A DNA stretch of 64,000 nt from Cupriavidus necator N-1 (GTDB taxonomy: Bacteria; Pseudomonadota; Gammaproteobacteria; Burkholderiales; Burkholderiaceae), in NCBI RefSeq assembly GCF_000219215.1, contig NC_015727.1, positions 806,001 through 870,000 on the forward strand, written 5' to 3'. The notes under the pieces are model-generated. The model saw only the letters and a list, made by a program, of their open reading frames with translations. It was not told the DNA's origin and did no database searches. This document shows positions 45,846 through 54,719 of the stretch, piece by piece; position 1 is the first letter of the stretch; each line of letters opens with the position of its first letter. Position numbers and translations under genes: made by a program.

Positions 45846-45921
45846 TGAAACTAAAGTTTCATCCTCAATATTATTTGACACTGCAGTTTCATCAGCCTAT
45901 ATTTCTGAAACCGAAGTTTCA
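45846..45921 (+). promoter_or_regulatory. Promoter with three evenly spaced RpiR-type operators
   Basis: Three 16-bp sites, TGAAACTAAAGTTTCA (45846), TGACACTGCAGTTTCA (45876) and TGAAACCGAAGTTTCA (45906), start exactly 30 bp apart, that is on one face of the helix. A promoter TTGACA (45875-45880), 17-nt spacer, TATATT (45898-45903) lies within sites two and three. Binding of the RpiR protein encoded 14 nt downstream should block RNA polymerase. The sites are read directly; their use is inferred. Confidence 0.8.
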
Positions 45922-45934
45922 TTCGGACCCGACC

Positions 45935-46783
45935 ATGACCTTATCGTTGCAAGACAAGATCCTCGCGCTGAACGACCAGCTCACCGAAAGCGAGCGCCGC
46001 CTGGCCGCCGTGACCCTAGAGTGCATCGGCAACCTTGCAGCCTACTCGGCCACCGAGCTGGCGCAGAAGGCCGGCGTGTCCAAGGCGACCACCGGCCGGT
46101 TCTTCCGCCGCTTGGGCTACGAGAACTTCAACGAGGTCCGCGCCCTGCTGCGCGACGAGGCCGACCGCGGCTCGCCGCTGTACGAGCTGGCCGGCGTGCA
46201 GGCCCCTGCCGATGACCAGGCGCCGCTGGCGCGCCATCTCGCCAATGACCTGCAGAACCTCGCCCAGACCTTCGACCGCCTGAACCCCGCCGATGTCGAG
46301 CGCGCCGTCGCGCTGTTCGCCGGCGCCGGGCGGGTTTTTATTGCCGGCTTCCGCAACGGCCGCGTACTGGCGCAATACGCGTGGGCGCTGCTGACCCAAT
46401 TGCGGCCGGGCGTGACGCTGGCGCCGGGCGCCGGCCTGAACCTTGCCGAAGACCTGGCCGACCTGGGGGCCGACGACGTGCTGCTGGTCATGGATTTCCG
46501 CCGGCGCGTGACGCTGCTGTGGCCGATGGTGGCGCACGCCAACCGCGTCGGCGCCAAGGTCGTGATCCTGACCGACCCCAGCGCGACGGACCTCCCGGCG
46601 CGCTCCGACGTGGTGCTTCGCTGCGTCAACCACGGGGCGGCGGTGTTCGACTCCTACGTCGCAGCCGTCAGCCTGATCAACCACCTTTGCACAAGCCTCG
46701 CGCTGATCCTTGGCGACGCGGCACGCGAGCGGCTCGAGGAAATCGAGTCGCTCCATGACCACTACGGCGACCTGCATCGCTAG
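45935..46783 (+). CDS. MurR/RpiR-family transcriptional regulator
   Basis: A 282-aa repressor of the RpiR family. The HTH_6 domain (1-75) contains LTESERRLAAVTLE, YSATELAQKAGVSKATTGRFFRRLGY. The SIS sugar-isomerase-like sensor (about 110-260) has RVFIAGFRNGRVLAQYAW and KVVILTDPSATDL. SIS domains usually bind sugar phosphates, but in Burkholderiales many RpiR proteins control amino-acid or purine operons. The ATG at 45935 follows the operators; the 62 upstream codons would cover them and are rejected. It heads an operon whose next gene begins 22 nt later. Confidence 0.92.
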   Translation: MTLSLQDKILALNDQLTESERRLAAVTLECIGNLAAYSATELAQKAGVSKATTGRFFRRLGYENFNEVRALLRDEADRGSPLYELAGVQAPADDQAPLARHLANDLQNLAQTFDRLNPADVERAVALFAGAGRVFIAGFRNGRVLAQYAWALLTQLRPGVTLAPGAGLNLAEDLADLGADDVLLVMDFRRRVTLLWPMVAHANRVGAKVVILTDPSATDLPARSDVVLRCVNHGAAVFDSYVAAVSLINHLCTSLALILGDAARERLEEIESLHDHYGDLHR

Positions 46784-46804
46784 ATCCCAACCCAGGAGAC
46801 TGTC

Positions 46805-48037
46805 TTGAACCACCCGCTCCCCAACCTGAAGCTGCAGTGCGCGCTGAACCCGGCCGCCACGCCCGGCGCTCCCTACGGCGCGCGCCAGCAAGCCGTGCTC
46901 GGCGGCGACGCCTTTGTCCGCGCCGCCGCGCAGATCCGCCGCTGGCCGGGCTATGCACCGACGCCGCTGGTCGCCCTCGACGGCCTGGCGCGTGCTGCCG
47001 GTGTCGCGCAGATCCTCTACAAGGACGAAGGCGACCGCTTCGGGCTGGGCAGCTTCAAGGCGCTGGGGGGTGCCTACGCGGTCAGCCGCCTGCTGCTGCG
47101 CGAAATCGGCAGCCGGCTGGGCGTGGGCGACGTGTCGGTCGATGACCTGCTGTCGGGCCGGTACGCCGACGTGGTACGCGACATCACGGTCACTTGCGCC
47201 ACCGATGGCAACCACGGCCGCTCCGTGGCCTGGGGCGCGCAGCGCTTCGGCTGCCAGTGCGTGATCTATATCCACGCCACCGTCAGCGAAGGCCGCAAGG
47301 CCGCCATCGAGCAATACGGCGCGCAGGTGGTCCGCACCGCCGGCAACTACGACGACTCGGTGCGCCAGGCGGCCGAGGATGCGGCACGGCTGGGGCGCTT
47401 CGTGGTTTCCGACACCTCCTATGAAGGCTATATGGAAGTGCCCAAGGACGTGATGCAGGGCTACGCGGTGATGGCCGACGAGGCGCTGCACCAGTTGCCA
47501 GACGGCCAGCTTCCGACCCACGTGTTCGTGCAGGGCGGCGTGGGCGGTCTTGCCGCCGCCGTGTGCGCGCACTTCTGGGAAGTGCTCGGCGACAAGCGTC
47601 CCCGCTTTATCGTGGTCGAGCCGGACAAGGCCGCCTGCCTGTATGAAAGCGCGCGCGCCGGCAAGCCCGTCGCGGTCCATGGCGCCCTCGACACGGTGAT
47701 GGCCGGACTCGCCTGCGGCGAAGTCTCGCTGCTGGCGTGGGAAGTGCTGCATCCCGGCGCGCATGCCTTCCTGACCATCGACGATGCCTCCGCGCTGGAA
47801 AGCGTGCGCCTGCTGGCCGACGGCCGCTATGGCGATGCGCCCATCGTCGCCGGCGAATCGGCGGTCGCGGGGCTGGCCGGCTGCCTTGGCGCCATGGCCG
47901 ATCCCGCCACGCGCGAACAGCTTGGCCTGGACGCAGCCAGCCGGGTGCTGGTGTTCGGCAGCGAAGGCGCGACCGATGTCGCGCTGTACCAGCGCATCGT
48001 CGGCCGCCTGCCGGAAGACGTGAGGAAGGCAGCGTGA
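46805..48037 (+). CDS. dpaL: 2,3-Diaminopropionate ammonia-lyase
   Basis: A 410-aa PLP enzyme of fold type II. It converts 2,3-diaminopropionate to pyruvate and two ammonia. The PLP lysine is Lys85 in GLGSFKALGGAYAVSRLL, the DpaL/YgeX signature. Further marks are ATDGNHGRSVAWGAQRFG, YEGYMEVPKDVMQGYAVM and FVQGGVGGLAAAV. The start codon is TTG at 46805 with AGGAG before it. It overlaps the following gene by 4 nt. E. coli YgeX is 398 aa, so this is full length. It sets the likely end-point of the operon: a diaminopropionate core broken down for carbon and nitrogen. Confidence 0.92.
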   Translation: MNHPLPNLKLQCALNPAATPGAPYGARQQAVLGGDAFVRAAAQIRRWPGYAPTPLVALDGLARAAGVAQILYKDEGDRFGLGSFKALGGAYAVSRLLLREIGSRLGVGDVSVDDLLSGRYADVVRDITVTCATDGNHGRSVAWGAQRFGCQCVIYIHATVSEGRKAAIEQYGAQVVRTAGNYDDSVRQAAEDAARLGRFVVSDTSYEGYMEVPKDVMQGYAVMADEALHQLPDGQLPTHVFVQGGVGGLAAAVCAHFWEVLGDKRPRFIVVEPDKAACLYESARAGKPVAVHGALDTVMAGLACGEVSLLAWEVLHPGAHAFLTIDDASALESVRLLADGRYGDAPIVAGESAVAGLAGCLGAMADPATREQLGLDAASRVLVFGSEGATDVALYQRIVGRLPEDVRKAA

Positions 48038-49281
48038 GCCCGGACCTCAACGTCGAGCGATCCGCGCGGATCGACCTGCCTCGGCTGCTGCGCCGCATCG
48101 CCATGCTGGGTGAAGTCGGCGCCATCGAAGGCGGCGGTGTCTGCCGGCTCGCGCTGACCGACGAAGACCGCGCCGGACGTGACCTGGTGATGTCGTGGAT
48201 GCGCGAGCTCGGGCTTGCGGTCAGCATCGACGGCATCGGCAACGTGGTCGGCGTGCGTGCCGGCCGCGAAGACCTGCCGCCGGTGATGACCGGCTCGCAC
48301 ATCGACACCGTGCGCACCGGCGGGCGCTACGACGGCAACCTCGGCGTGCTCGCGGGGCTGGAAGTCATGGCCGCATTGGACGATGCCGGCATCGTCACGC
48401 GTCGGCCGCTGGCGGTCGCCTTCTTTACCAACGAGGAAGGCGCGCGCTTCGCCCCCGACATGATGGGCAGCCTCGTGTTCCAGGGTGACCTGCCGCTGCA
48501 ACAGGCACTGGACACGCGCGGCATCGACGGCACCACGGTTGGCGAAAACCTCGCGCGGATCGGTTATGCCGGCCCCGCACCGGTGGGCCAAAACCGCGTG
48601 CATGCCTTCGTCGAACTGCATGTCGAGCAGGGCCCGGTACTCGAGCACGAGGACGTCACCATCGGCGCGGTCACCGGCGTGCAGGGCATCCACTGGTCCG
48701 AATTCACCGTGGATGGCACTTCCAACCATGCCGGCACGACGCCGATGCGGCTGCGCCACGACGCCGGCCTCGTCGCCGCGCGCGTCGCCGGCTTCGTACG
48801 CGACCTGTCGCGCGAACTGGGCGGCGCGCAGCTTGCGACCGTCGGGCAGGTGCAGTGCTTCCCGAACCTCGTCAACGTGATTCCGAACCGCGCGGTGTTC
48901 ACGGTCGACCTGCGCAATACCGATGGCGCCGTGCTGGCGGACGCCGTGCAGCGCACGCTGGCCTATGCGCAGGAGGTGGCAAAAGCCGAGGGCGTGCGCC
49001 TCAGCCACCGCGCGCTGGCCGATTTCGCGCCGGTAGCGTTCGACGCAGCCATGGTTGACCGCGTCGAAGCCATCGCGCGCCGGCACGGCCACAGCGTGCG
49101 GCGCATGCCGAGCGGCGCGGGGCACGACGCCCAGATGCTCGCCCGCATGTGCCCTGCCGGCATGATCTTCGTGCCGAGCGTGGCCGGCCTTTCGCACAAC
49201 GTCGCCGAACTGACCCACGACCGCGACATCCAGGCCGGCGCCGACGTGCTGCTCGACCTGATGCTCGAACTTGCCGCCTGA
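48034..49281 (+). CDS. M20 Zn-dependent amidohydrolase (N-carbamoyl-L-amino acid hydrolase family)
   Basis: A 415-aa di-zinc amidase of the hydantoinase/carbamoylase group (relatives: allantoate amidohydrolase, beta-ureidopropionase). Metal ligands are visible in TGSHIDTVRTGG, GRYDGNLGVLAGLEV and FFTNEEGARFAPDMMGS; the dimerisation and substrate part shows ELHVEQGPVLEHEDV and GTSNHAGTTPM. The start is GTG at 48034, overlapping the dpaL stop. Enzymes of this family hydrolyse N-carbamoyl groups to amine, CO2 and ammonia. Beside dpaL, a ureido or amide derivative of diaminopropionate is the natural guess. Confidence 0.9.
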   Translation: MSPDLNVERSARIDLPRLLRRIAMLGEVGAIEGGGVCRLALTDEDRAGRDLVMSWMRELGLAVSIDGIGNVVGVRAGREDLPPVMTGSHIDTVRTGGRYDGNLGVLAGLEVMAALDDAGIVTRRPLAVAFFTNEEGARFAPDMMGSLVFQGDLPLQQALDTRGIDGTTVGENLARIGYAGPAPVGQNRVHAFVELHVEQGPVLEHEDVTIGAVTGVQGIHWSEFTVDGTSNHAGTTPMRLRHDAGLVAARVAGFVRDLSRELGGAQLATVGQVQCFPNLVNVIPNRAVFTVDLRNTDGAVLADAVQRTLAYAQEVAKAEGVRLSHRALADFAPVAFDAAMVDRVEAIARRHGHSVRRMPSGAGHDAQMLARMCPAGMIFVPSVAGLSHNVAELTHDRDIQAGADVLLDLMLELAA

Positions 49282-49312
49282 CATTCCCCGCATAACAGGA
49301 GACTTCCCGATC

Positions 49313-50260
49313 ATGTCCCGCTTTGTCCATGTCGCCGCAGCCCAGCTCGGCCCGATCCAGCGCAGCGACTCGCGCCGCGACGTCGTCGCCCGCCTGCTGG
49401 CCCACCTTCACCATGCCCACGAGATGGGTTGCCACCTCGTAGTGTTCCCCGAGCTGGCGCTGACCACTTTCTTCCCGCGCTGGTACGTGGAAGATCCCGA
49501 AGCACTCAACGCCTTCTACGAGCGCGAGATGCCCGGCCCCGAGACGCGCATCCTGTTCGACACCGCCGCGCGGCTCGGCATCGGCTTCTACCTCGGCTAT
49601 GCGGAACTGGCGCTGGAGGGCGGCGTGGAACGGCGCTACAACGCCGCCATCCTCGTCGGCCGAGACGGCAAGACCATCGGCAAATACCGCAAGGTGCACC
49701 TGCCCGGCCACGACCAGCATGAGCCGTGGCGCGCCTTCCAGCACCTGGAAAAGCGCTATTTCGAGCCGGGCGACGACTTCGGCGTCTGGCAAGGCTTCGG
49801 CGGTGTCATGGGCATGGCGCTGTGCAACGACCGCCGCTGGTCGGAGACCTATCGCGTGATGGGCCTGCAAGGCGCCGAGATGATCCTGCTGGGCTACAAC
49901 ACGCCCGTGCACAACCCGCCCGCGCCGGAGCACGACGACCTGTCGATGTTCCACAACCACCTGGTGATGCAGGCCGGCGCCTACCAGAACGGCACCTGGG
50001 TGGTCGGCGTGGCCAAGGCCGGCAAGGAAGAAGGCTGCGAGATGATCGGCGGCACCTGCATCATTGCGCCGTCGGGCGAGATCGTCGCGGCCTGCTCGAC
50101 CAAGGGCGACGAACTGGCGATCGCGCGCTGCGACCTCGACCTGTGCCAGTCGTACAAGAGCACGACCTTCAACTTCGAGCGGCACCGCCGCCCCGAGGCG
50201 TACGGCCGGATCACCAGCCAGCGCGGCGCGACACCGCCGCAGGCGCTGGCGGCTGCGTAG
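49313..50260 (+). CDS. Nitrilase-superfamily N-carbamoyl-D-amino acid amidohydrolase
   Basis: A 315-aa C-N hydrolase. The Glu-Lys-Cys triad is visible: Glu47 in VVFPELALTTFFPRW, Lys127 in YRKVHLPG and Cys171 in MALCNDRRW. The positions and the FPRW and NDRRW segments match D-carbamoylases. The ATG is at 49313, following a short gap after the M20 gene. Having both an L-type and a D-type carbamoylase in one operon suggests substrates of both configurations, or two carbamoylated nitrogens. The N-carbamoyl specificity is inferred from the family pattern. Confidence 0.9.
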   Translation: MSRFVHVAAAQLGPIQRSDSRRDVVARLLAHLHHAHEMGCHLVVFPELALTTFFPRWYVEDPEALNAFYEREMPGPETRILFDTAARLGIGFYLGYAELALEGGVERRYNAAILVGRDGKTIGKYRKVHLPGHDQHEPWRAFQHLEKRYFEPGDDFGVWQGFGGVMGMALCNDRRWSETYRVMGLQGAEMILLGYNTPVHNPPAPEHDDLSMFHNHLVMQAGAYQNGTWVVGVAKAGKEEGCEMIGGTCIIAPSGEIVAACSTKGDELAIARCDLDLCQSYKSTTFNFERHRRPEAYGRITSQRGATPPQALAAA

Positions 50261-50368
50261 CCGGCGCACTTTTCCGCCCCTAACCCAATCGAGAAAAAAA
50301 GAAATGCAGGCGCCTTCCGGCGCCCGCAGGGGGCGTTGTTGTCTCACCAAATCCAAAGGAGGAACACA

Positions 50369-51715
50369 GTGAGCGATTCCCTGCATTCCGCGCCGACGCT
50401 TCACGCCCCGGCCGCGACCCCTAACGCGACGTCAGACACCATAGCAGCGCACGACAACGCGCTCTACCGCAAGGTGGCCTGGCGGCTGCTGCCCTTCCTG
50501 ATGGCCTGCTACGTGGCAGCCTTCCTGGACCGCGTCAACGTCGGCTTTGCCAAGCTGCAGATGCTGGACCAGCTCAAGTTCAGCGACACGGTGTACGGCC
50601 TCGGCGCCGGCATCTTCTTCATCGGCTACTTCCTGTTCGAAGTGCCGAGCAACGTGCTGATGCACCGCATCGGCGCCAAGAAGACGCTGGCGCGCATCAT
50701 GGTCCTGTGGGCCTGCATCTCGGCTTGCATGGCACTGACCAAAACGCCGACGCAGTTCTACATCCTGCGTTTCCTGCTGGGCGCCGCCGAGGCAGGCTTC
50801 TATCCCGGCATCATCTTGTACCTCACCTACTGGTTCCCGTCGCACCGCCGCGGCCAGGTGATCGCCGTCTTCATGACCGCGGTGCCGGTGGCGGGCATCC
50901 TCGGCGGACCGCTGTCGGGCTGGATCATGGAAAGCATGCACCAGCACCACGGCTTTGCCGGCTGGCAATGGATGTTCCTGCTCGAGGCGATTCCGTCGGT
51001 GGTGCTGGGCCTTGCCGTGCTCTGGTACCTGGACGACAGCATCGCCGAGGCGCGCTGGCTGAGCGCGGCCGAGAAGCACCGCCTCGCGCACAACATCGCA
51101 GCAGAGAAGGCAAGCAAGACCGAGCATGTGTCGCTGCTGAAGCTGTTCCGCGACCGCCGCGTGATCCATATGGCGCTGATCTGCTACTGCACGGTCTCCA
51201 GCCTGTCTGGCCTCGCGTTCTGGATTCCGTCAGTGATCCGCTCGACGGGCGTGGTCTCGCTACTCGACGTCGGCCTGCTGACGGCGATCCCGAACGCGTT
51301 CGCGGTGGTGTCAATGATCCTGGTGTGCCGGCATTCCGACAAGACGCGCGAGCGGCGCTGGCACATGGTCATCCCGTTTCTCGTCGGCGGCACCGGCCTC
51401 GCGCTCAGCACGATGTTCAGCCATAGCCCGGCGTTCGCGGTAGCGATGCTGTCGGTGGCTGCGGCCGGGTGCATGGTCTGCTCGCCGCTGTTCTGGAGCC
51501 TGCCGACCGCCTTCCTCGAAGGGCGCAGCGCGGCGGCCGGCATTGCGGCAATCAATTCCTTCGCCGGCCTCGCCGCTTTTGCCAGTCCCTATGCGATCGG
51601 CTGGATCAAGGACCTAACCGGCTCGACCGACTGGGGCATGTACTTCCTCGCTTCCTTCACCGTGATCGGTGCGCTGCTGGTGCTGCGCGTGCCGGCTGCG
51701 CTGGTCAACCGCTGA
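50369..51715 (+). CDS. MFS transporter, anion:cation symporter family
   Basis: A 448-aa carrier with 12 helices, paralogous to the one at 10986. Marks are LDRVNVGFAKLQMLDQL, GLGAGIFFIGYFLFEVPSN, RFLLGAAEAGFYPGIILYLT and GGPLSGWIMESM. The start is GTG at 50369 with a strong AAAGGAGG 7 nt before it; the 11 codons further up are not used. The 109-nt gap before it holds a short GC hairpin. It is the only transporter of the operon and should import the N-substituted amino acid. Confidence 0.9.
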   Translation: MSDSLHSAPTLHAPAATPNATSDTIAAHDNALYRKVAWRLLPFLMACYVAAFLDRVNVGFAKLQMLDQLKFSDTVYGLGAGIFFIGYFLFEVPSNVLMHRIGAKKTLARIMVLWACISACMALTKTPTQFYILRFLLGAAEAGFYPGIILYLTYWFPSHRRGQVIAVFMTAVPVAGILGGPLSGWIMESMHQHHGFAGWQWMFLLEAIPSVVLGLAVLWYLDDSIAEARWLSAAEKHRLAHNIAAEKASKTEHVSLLKLFRDRRVIHMALICYCTVSSLSGLAFWIPSVIRSTGVVSLLDVGLLTAIPNAFAVVSMILVCRHSDKTRERRWHMVIPFLVGGTGLALSTMFSHSPAFAVAMLSVAAAGCMVCSPLFWSLPTAFLEGRSAAAGIAAINSFAGLAAFASPYAIGWIKDLTGSTDWGMYFLASFTVIGALLVLRVPAALVNR

Positions 51716-51731
51716 CAACAAGAGAAATACC

Positions 51732-52895
51732 ATGATGATCGATCCAGCAAGCAATCTCAGTGATGTCGCATCACTGGCACGCGAGATGGTGCGCATTCCC
51801 AGCCTGTCCGGACAGGAGGGCGACCTGGCCGCGCTGCTGTCACGCCGCATGGCCGAAGCCGGCTTCACGTCGGTGACGACGGACCGCAACGGCAGCGTGC
51901 TCGGGCTGATCGGCCCTGAGGGCGCCGACGTGGCGCTGCTGTTCGATGGCCATATGGACGTGGTGCCGGTCACCGGCACGTGGCGCTTCGAGCCGTTCGG
52001 TGGCACCATCCACGACGGCCGATTGTATGGACGCGGCAGCACCGACATGAAGGGCGGCATTGCCGCCGCCATCTGCGGCGTCGCCGCTGCGGCGCGGGAG
52101 CGGCCGCTGCGCAAGCGCATCGCGGTCTCCGCCAGCGTGCTCGAGGAAGTCATCGAAGGGCATGCGCTGGCCTCGGTGCTGGGCCGGTGCAAACCAGATG
52201 CGGTGGTCATCTGCGAACCGTCGAAACTGCAGGTCAAGACGGGACAGAAAGGCCGGCTGGAAATCCAGCTCACCTTCCAAGGCAAACCCGCGCATGCGGC
52301 GACGCCGCACCTCGGTGTCAATCCGCTGCTCGCCGCCGCGCGCGCGCTGACGGCGCTGGAAGGCCTGCAATTGCCGGTCGATCCGGTCCTTGGCGCCGCG
52401 CTGCTGGTGCCGACGGACATCGTCTCTTCGCCGTATCCGTCGATTTCGATGATCCCGACGTCGGCCACCATCCGCTTTGACCGCCGCACCCTCGACGACG
52501 AGACGCGCGACGACGTCCTCGGCCAGATCGAAGCGTGCCTGCGCGCCGCCGGCCTGCAGGACTTCGCACTGGCGGTATCCGACGACGAGGTGCGGACCTT
52601 TACCGGCGAATCGGCACGGCCAACCCGCTGGCTACCGGCATGGCAGCAGCCGGAGGGCACCCCGCTGGTGCAGGCTGCGGTGCGCGCCATCGCGCAAGCC
52701 GGGCGTTCGCCGCAGGTCGGAAGCTGGGCATTCTGCACCAACGGCTCCGAATCGGCCGGCCGCCGCCGCATCCCCACCATCGGGCTGGGGCCGGGGTGCG
52801 AGGAGGACGCGCATACCATCGATGAATCGATCGCGCTGGAACAACTGGAGGGAGCAAGCGAGATCTATCGCAACCTGGTGCTTGAAATGGCCTGA
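51732..52895 (+). CDS. M20 metallopeptidase, ArgE/DapE-type deacylase
   Basis: A 387-aa di-zinc deacylase related to acetylornithine deacetylase and succinyl-diaminopimelate desuccinylase. Metal sites are visible in LLFDGHMDVVPVTG, YGRGSTDMKGGIAAA and VLEEVIEGHAL; PAHAATPHLGVNPL marks the lid domain. The ATG at 51732 is 17 nt after the MFS stop. This family cuts acyl groups from diamino acids, so N-acyl diaminopropionates are fitting substrates. It closes the operon. Confidence 0.9.
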   Translation: MMIDPASNLSDVASLAREMVRIPSLSGQEGDLAALLSRRMAEAGFTSVTTDRNGSVLGLIGPEGADVALLFDGHMDVVPVTGTWRFEPFGGTIHDGRLYGRGSTDMKGGIAAAICGVAAAARERPLRKRIAVSASVLEEVIEGHALASVLGRCKPDAVVICEPSKLQVKTGQKGRLEIQLTFQGKPAHAATPHLGVNPLLAAARALTALEGLQLPVDPVLGAALLVPTDIVSSPYPSISMIPTSATIRFDRRTLDDETRDDVLGQIEACLRAAGLQDFALAVSDDEVRTFTGESARPTRWLPAWQQPEGTPLVQAAVRAIAQAGRSPQVGSWAFCTNGSESAGRRRIPTIGLGPGCEEDAHTIDESIALEQLEGASEIYRNLVLEMA

Positions 52896-53166
52896 CACTG
52901 CAGCTGAACTGCACGCTGCTTCACAGCATGCGCACCGCCTCATCGAGCAACTTTTATGGGCGACATGCCCTGCCAGTCTCTTTGTTGGCAGCTCAAGACT
53001 TGCGCAGCAGGGCTGCCGCATAAGTCCGCCACCCCTGAGACGGTGCGCTTCTAGCCCAGTGTCCAGCAATTGCCGGTGGCGCATACGATGGGGCGGTGGC
53101 GTGCTGTTACCTTGACTTTGGCAGTGGGTCTATAGAGTGAAAAGCATGCCACGCGAATCCACGCCC
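52896..53166. other. Intergenic region, nothing recognised
   Basis: The gap after the operon has no supported gene and no clear T-tailed hairpin. Confidence 0.4.
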
Positions 53167-53255
53167 ATGCTTTCGACCAATTCGACCAAGCAACTTCCGC
53201 TATTCCCCCACGCACCCAAACCCCGCAACGATGTGAGGAGCCGGCCCTGCTTTTG

Positions 53256-53945
53256 ATGGCATGCTCGGGCACGAAGCTCGATCGGGATGCGCGCGCCATC
53301 GACCTATACCGGGACGTGATGTATGAATCGTACCGGGCGCACGTGCGCAGCGATGCGGCGCCCCGCGTCCTGATCCTGTCCGCGCGTCACGGTTTCCTGC
53401 AGCCCGACACCGAGATTGCCCCCTACGATGAGCGCATGACGCGGCAACGCGCCGACCAGATGCTCTCTGACTTGTCGCGCTACCTTCGGCCTGCTTCCTG
53501 GCCAACTCGCGTCGGCACAGTGATGCTCGCCGGAGGCAAAGAGTATCGGCGCGTCATGCGCGCGGCGCTGGCCCGCCGGTACGGACCCACGCTGCCGCCT
53601 GTCCTGCAGGAAACCAGTGGTGGCATCGGGATGCAGCGGTCGCAACTCGGCGCCTTCCTTGACGGATTGCAGCCGGCGTTCCGCGACCAAATCGGCCAGC
53701 ACGCCAACGGCACACCGCTCTATCGCGCGTATGGATGGATCAAGGCCGGCGCCCTCGCCACCCTGCTCTACCGGGCGGCGCCCGCTCTTCCCTCGCGCCA
53801 GGCTCGCGTGCTCTCGGTCTTCAAGGGGCCGAGCGGCCCCACCGCCGACGTTGAAGTGGAAGAGTTCGTGCGCGGCCGCGCCAACATCCGCCCGCGTTGG
53901 GTCAGCGTCAGGGAACTCCACCTTTCCACCGAGGTACCGGCATGA
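53256..53945 (+). CDS. DUF6884-like protein, cassette copy 1 (N-terminus possibly frameshifted)
   Basis: A 229-aa protein. It opens MACSGTKLDRDARAIDLYRD, followed by PRVLILSARHGFLQPDTEIA and YDERMTRQRADQML. This is the DUF6884 pattern, a fold related to the end of tRNA-guanine transglycosylases. The last 45 residues (TADVEVEEFVRGRANIRPRW) recur at 58.1 kb. In another frame just upstream (from ATG 53167) the DNA reads STKQLPLFPHAPKPRN, like the N-terminus of relatives, so one frameshift near 53240 may have cut off about 25 residues. Its stop overlaps the next gene (ATGA). Biochemical role unknown. Confidence 0.65.
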   Translation: MACSGTKLDRDARAIDLYRDVMYESYRAHVRSDAAPRVLILSARHGFLQPDTEIAPYDERMTRQRADQMLSDLSRYLRPASWPTRVGTVMLAGGKEYRRVMRAALARRYGPTLPPVLQETSGGIGMQRSQLGAFLDGLQPAFRDQIGQHANGTPLYRAYGWIKAGALATLLYRAAPALPSRQARVLSVFKGPSGPTADVEVEEFVRGRANIRPRWVSVRELHLSTEVPA

Positions 53946-54330
53946 GTGATTTTGACCGACAACTGCATCGGGATGCAGTTGACCTGTGCCAAACCGGTCC
54001 AGCTACGCACGCAAACTCGTGGCGTTGGCCCATGCAGGGCTGAAGGCGTGGGCAAAGGTCGGCAATCTGCAGTTCCCGCCCGAAAAGCGGTATGCAGTAC
54101 TCCAAGAAATCGTGCGCTACTGCGCCGAGGAATGCCTGTTGGCGTGCTGCTTCACGCAGGCGGACCGCTTGGGGCGGATCGCGGACGGCTGGACGCCGCC
54201 TACCTTCGCTACGCCTGCACTCGCGCAAGACTCGCCGCGCGCCGCAACCGTTATGGGCGGCCGCAGTTTTGCCCCCCTATTTGCAAGCGATATCCACCGC
54301 GCAGCGGTGGCAGGTGTGTGGAATGGGGTA
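53942..54330 (+). pseudogene. Small Cys-containing protein, cassette copy 1, frameshifted
   Basis: The three frames together give the same protein as 58211-58672: LVALAHAGLKAWAKVGNLQF, EKRYAVLQEIVRYCAEECLL, then LDAAYLRYACTRARLAARRN. Two frameshifts separate these parts, so this copy is broken. Confidence 0.75.
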
Positions 54331-54352
54331 AATTCAGTATATAACAGTGGGC

Positions 54353-54640
54353 ATGACGCAAACTCCCTCTGGTTCAGCAACCAGCAAGCCAACGCAGGCG
54401 TACCGGGACTGGCAGGCTCGCGAAGCGGCCGGCGCTGATCGCTGCCCCCTTCTCGTCGCGCTCGATCATCCATCACCAGGCGATATTCGAGCATTTTCGT
54501 CGGCACCGCTGGCACGAGACACGACCATTGCCTCCTTCGGCACGGCCGGCGTCGACGCGTTCTGGCAAACCCCCAATGGCCGCACATACTCCCAGGCCAC
54601 CCGCATGCGGTATGTGAAGCTGCTGGACCGGCTGGCCGCC
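54353..54640 (+). pseudogene. Recombinase-fold protein, cassette copy 1, truncated
   Basis: The frame shares AYRDWQAREAAGAD, ASFGTAG and YSQATRMRYVKLLDRL with the protein at 58620. A short stretch in between is out of frame (FEHFRR appears in the next frame), and everything after residue 95 is missing. The match ends where toxin-antitoxin remnants begin. The shared promoter-like AAATTCAGTATATAAC lies at 54330-54345. Confidence 0.8.
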
Positions 54641-54719
54641 CACAAGGCGTCAGCAGTACCTGTGTGTCATGGACGAAGCCCAGGCCCTTATCGACCGGAA
54701 ACGCAGTGCGCGCCCTTGA
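54641..54719 (+). pseudogene. Antitoxin C-terminal tail (ParD/RelB type)
   Basis: QQYLCVMDEAQALIDRKRSARP and a stop read like the toxin-binding end of a ParD/RelB-like antitoxin. Its stop overlaps the toxin remnant by 14 nt, the usual arrangement. Confidence 0.5.

Noticed and set aside
46016..47764. Long minus-strand open frame of 582 codons
   Set aside because: It lies antisense to the rpiR and dpaL genes, is rich in Arg, Gly and His as expected from GC-rich codon shadows, and has no family features.
47827..49314. Long minus-strand open frame of 495 codons
   Set aside because: Antisense shadow of the M20 carbamoylase gene; no motif and no ribosome site.
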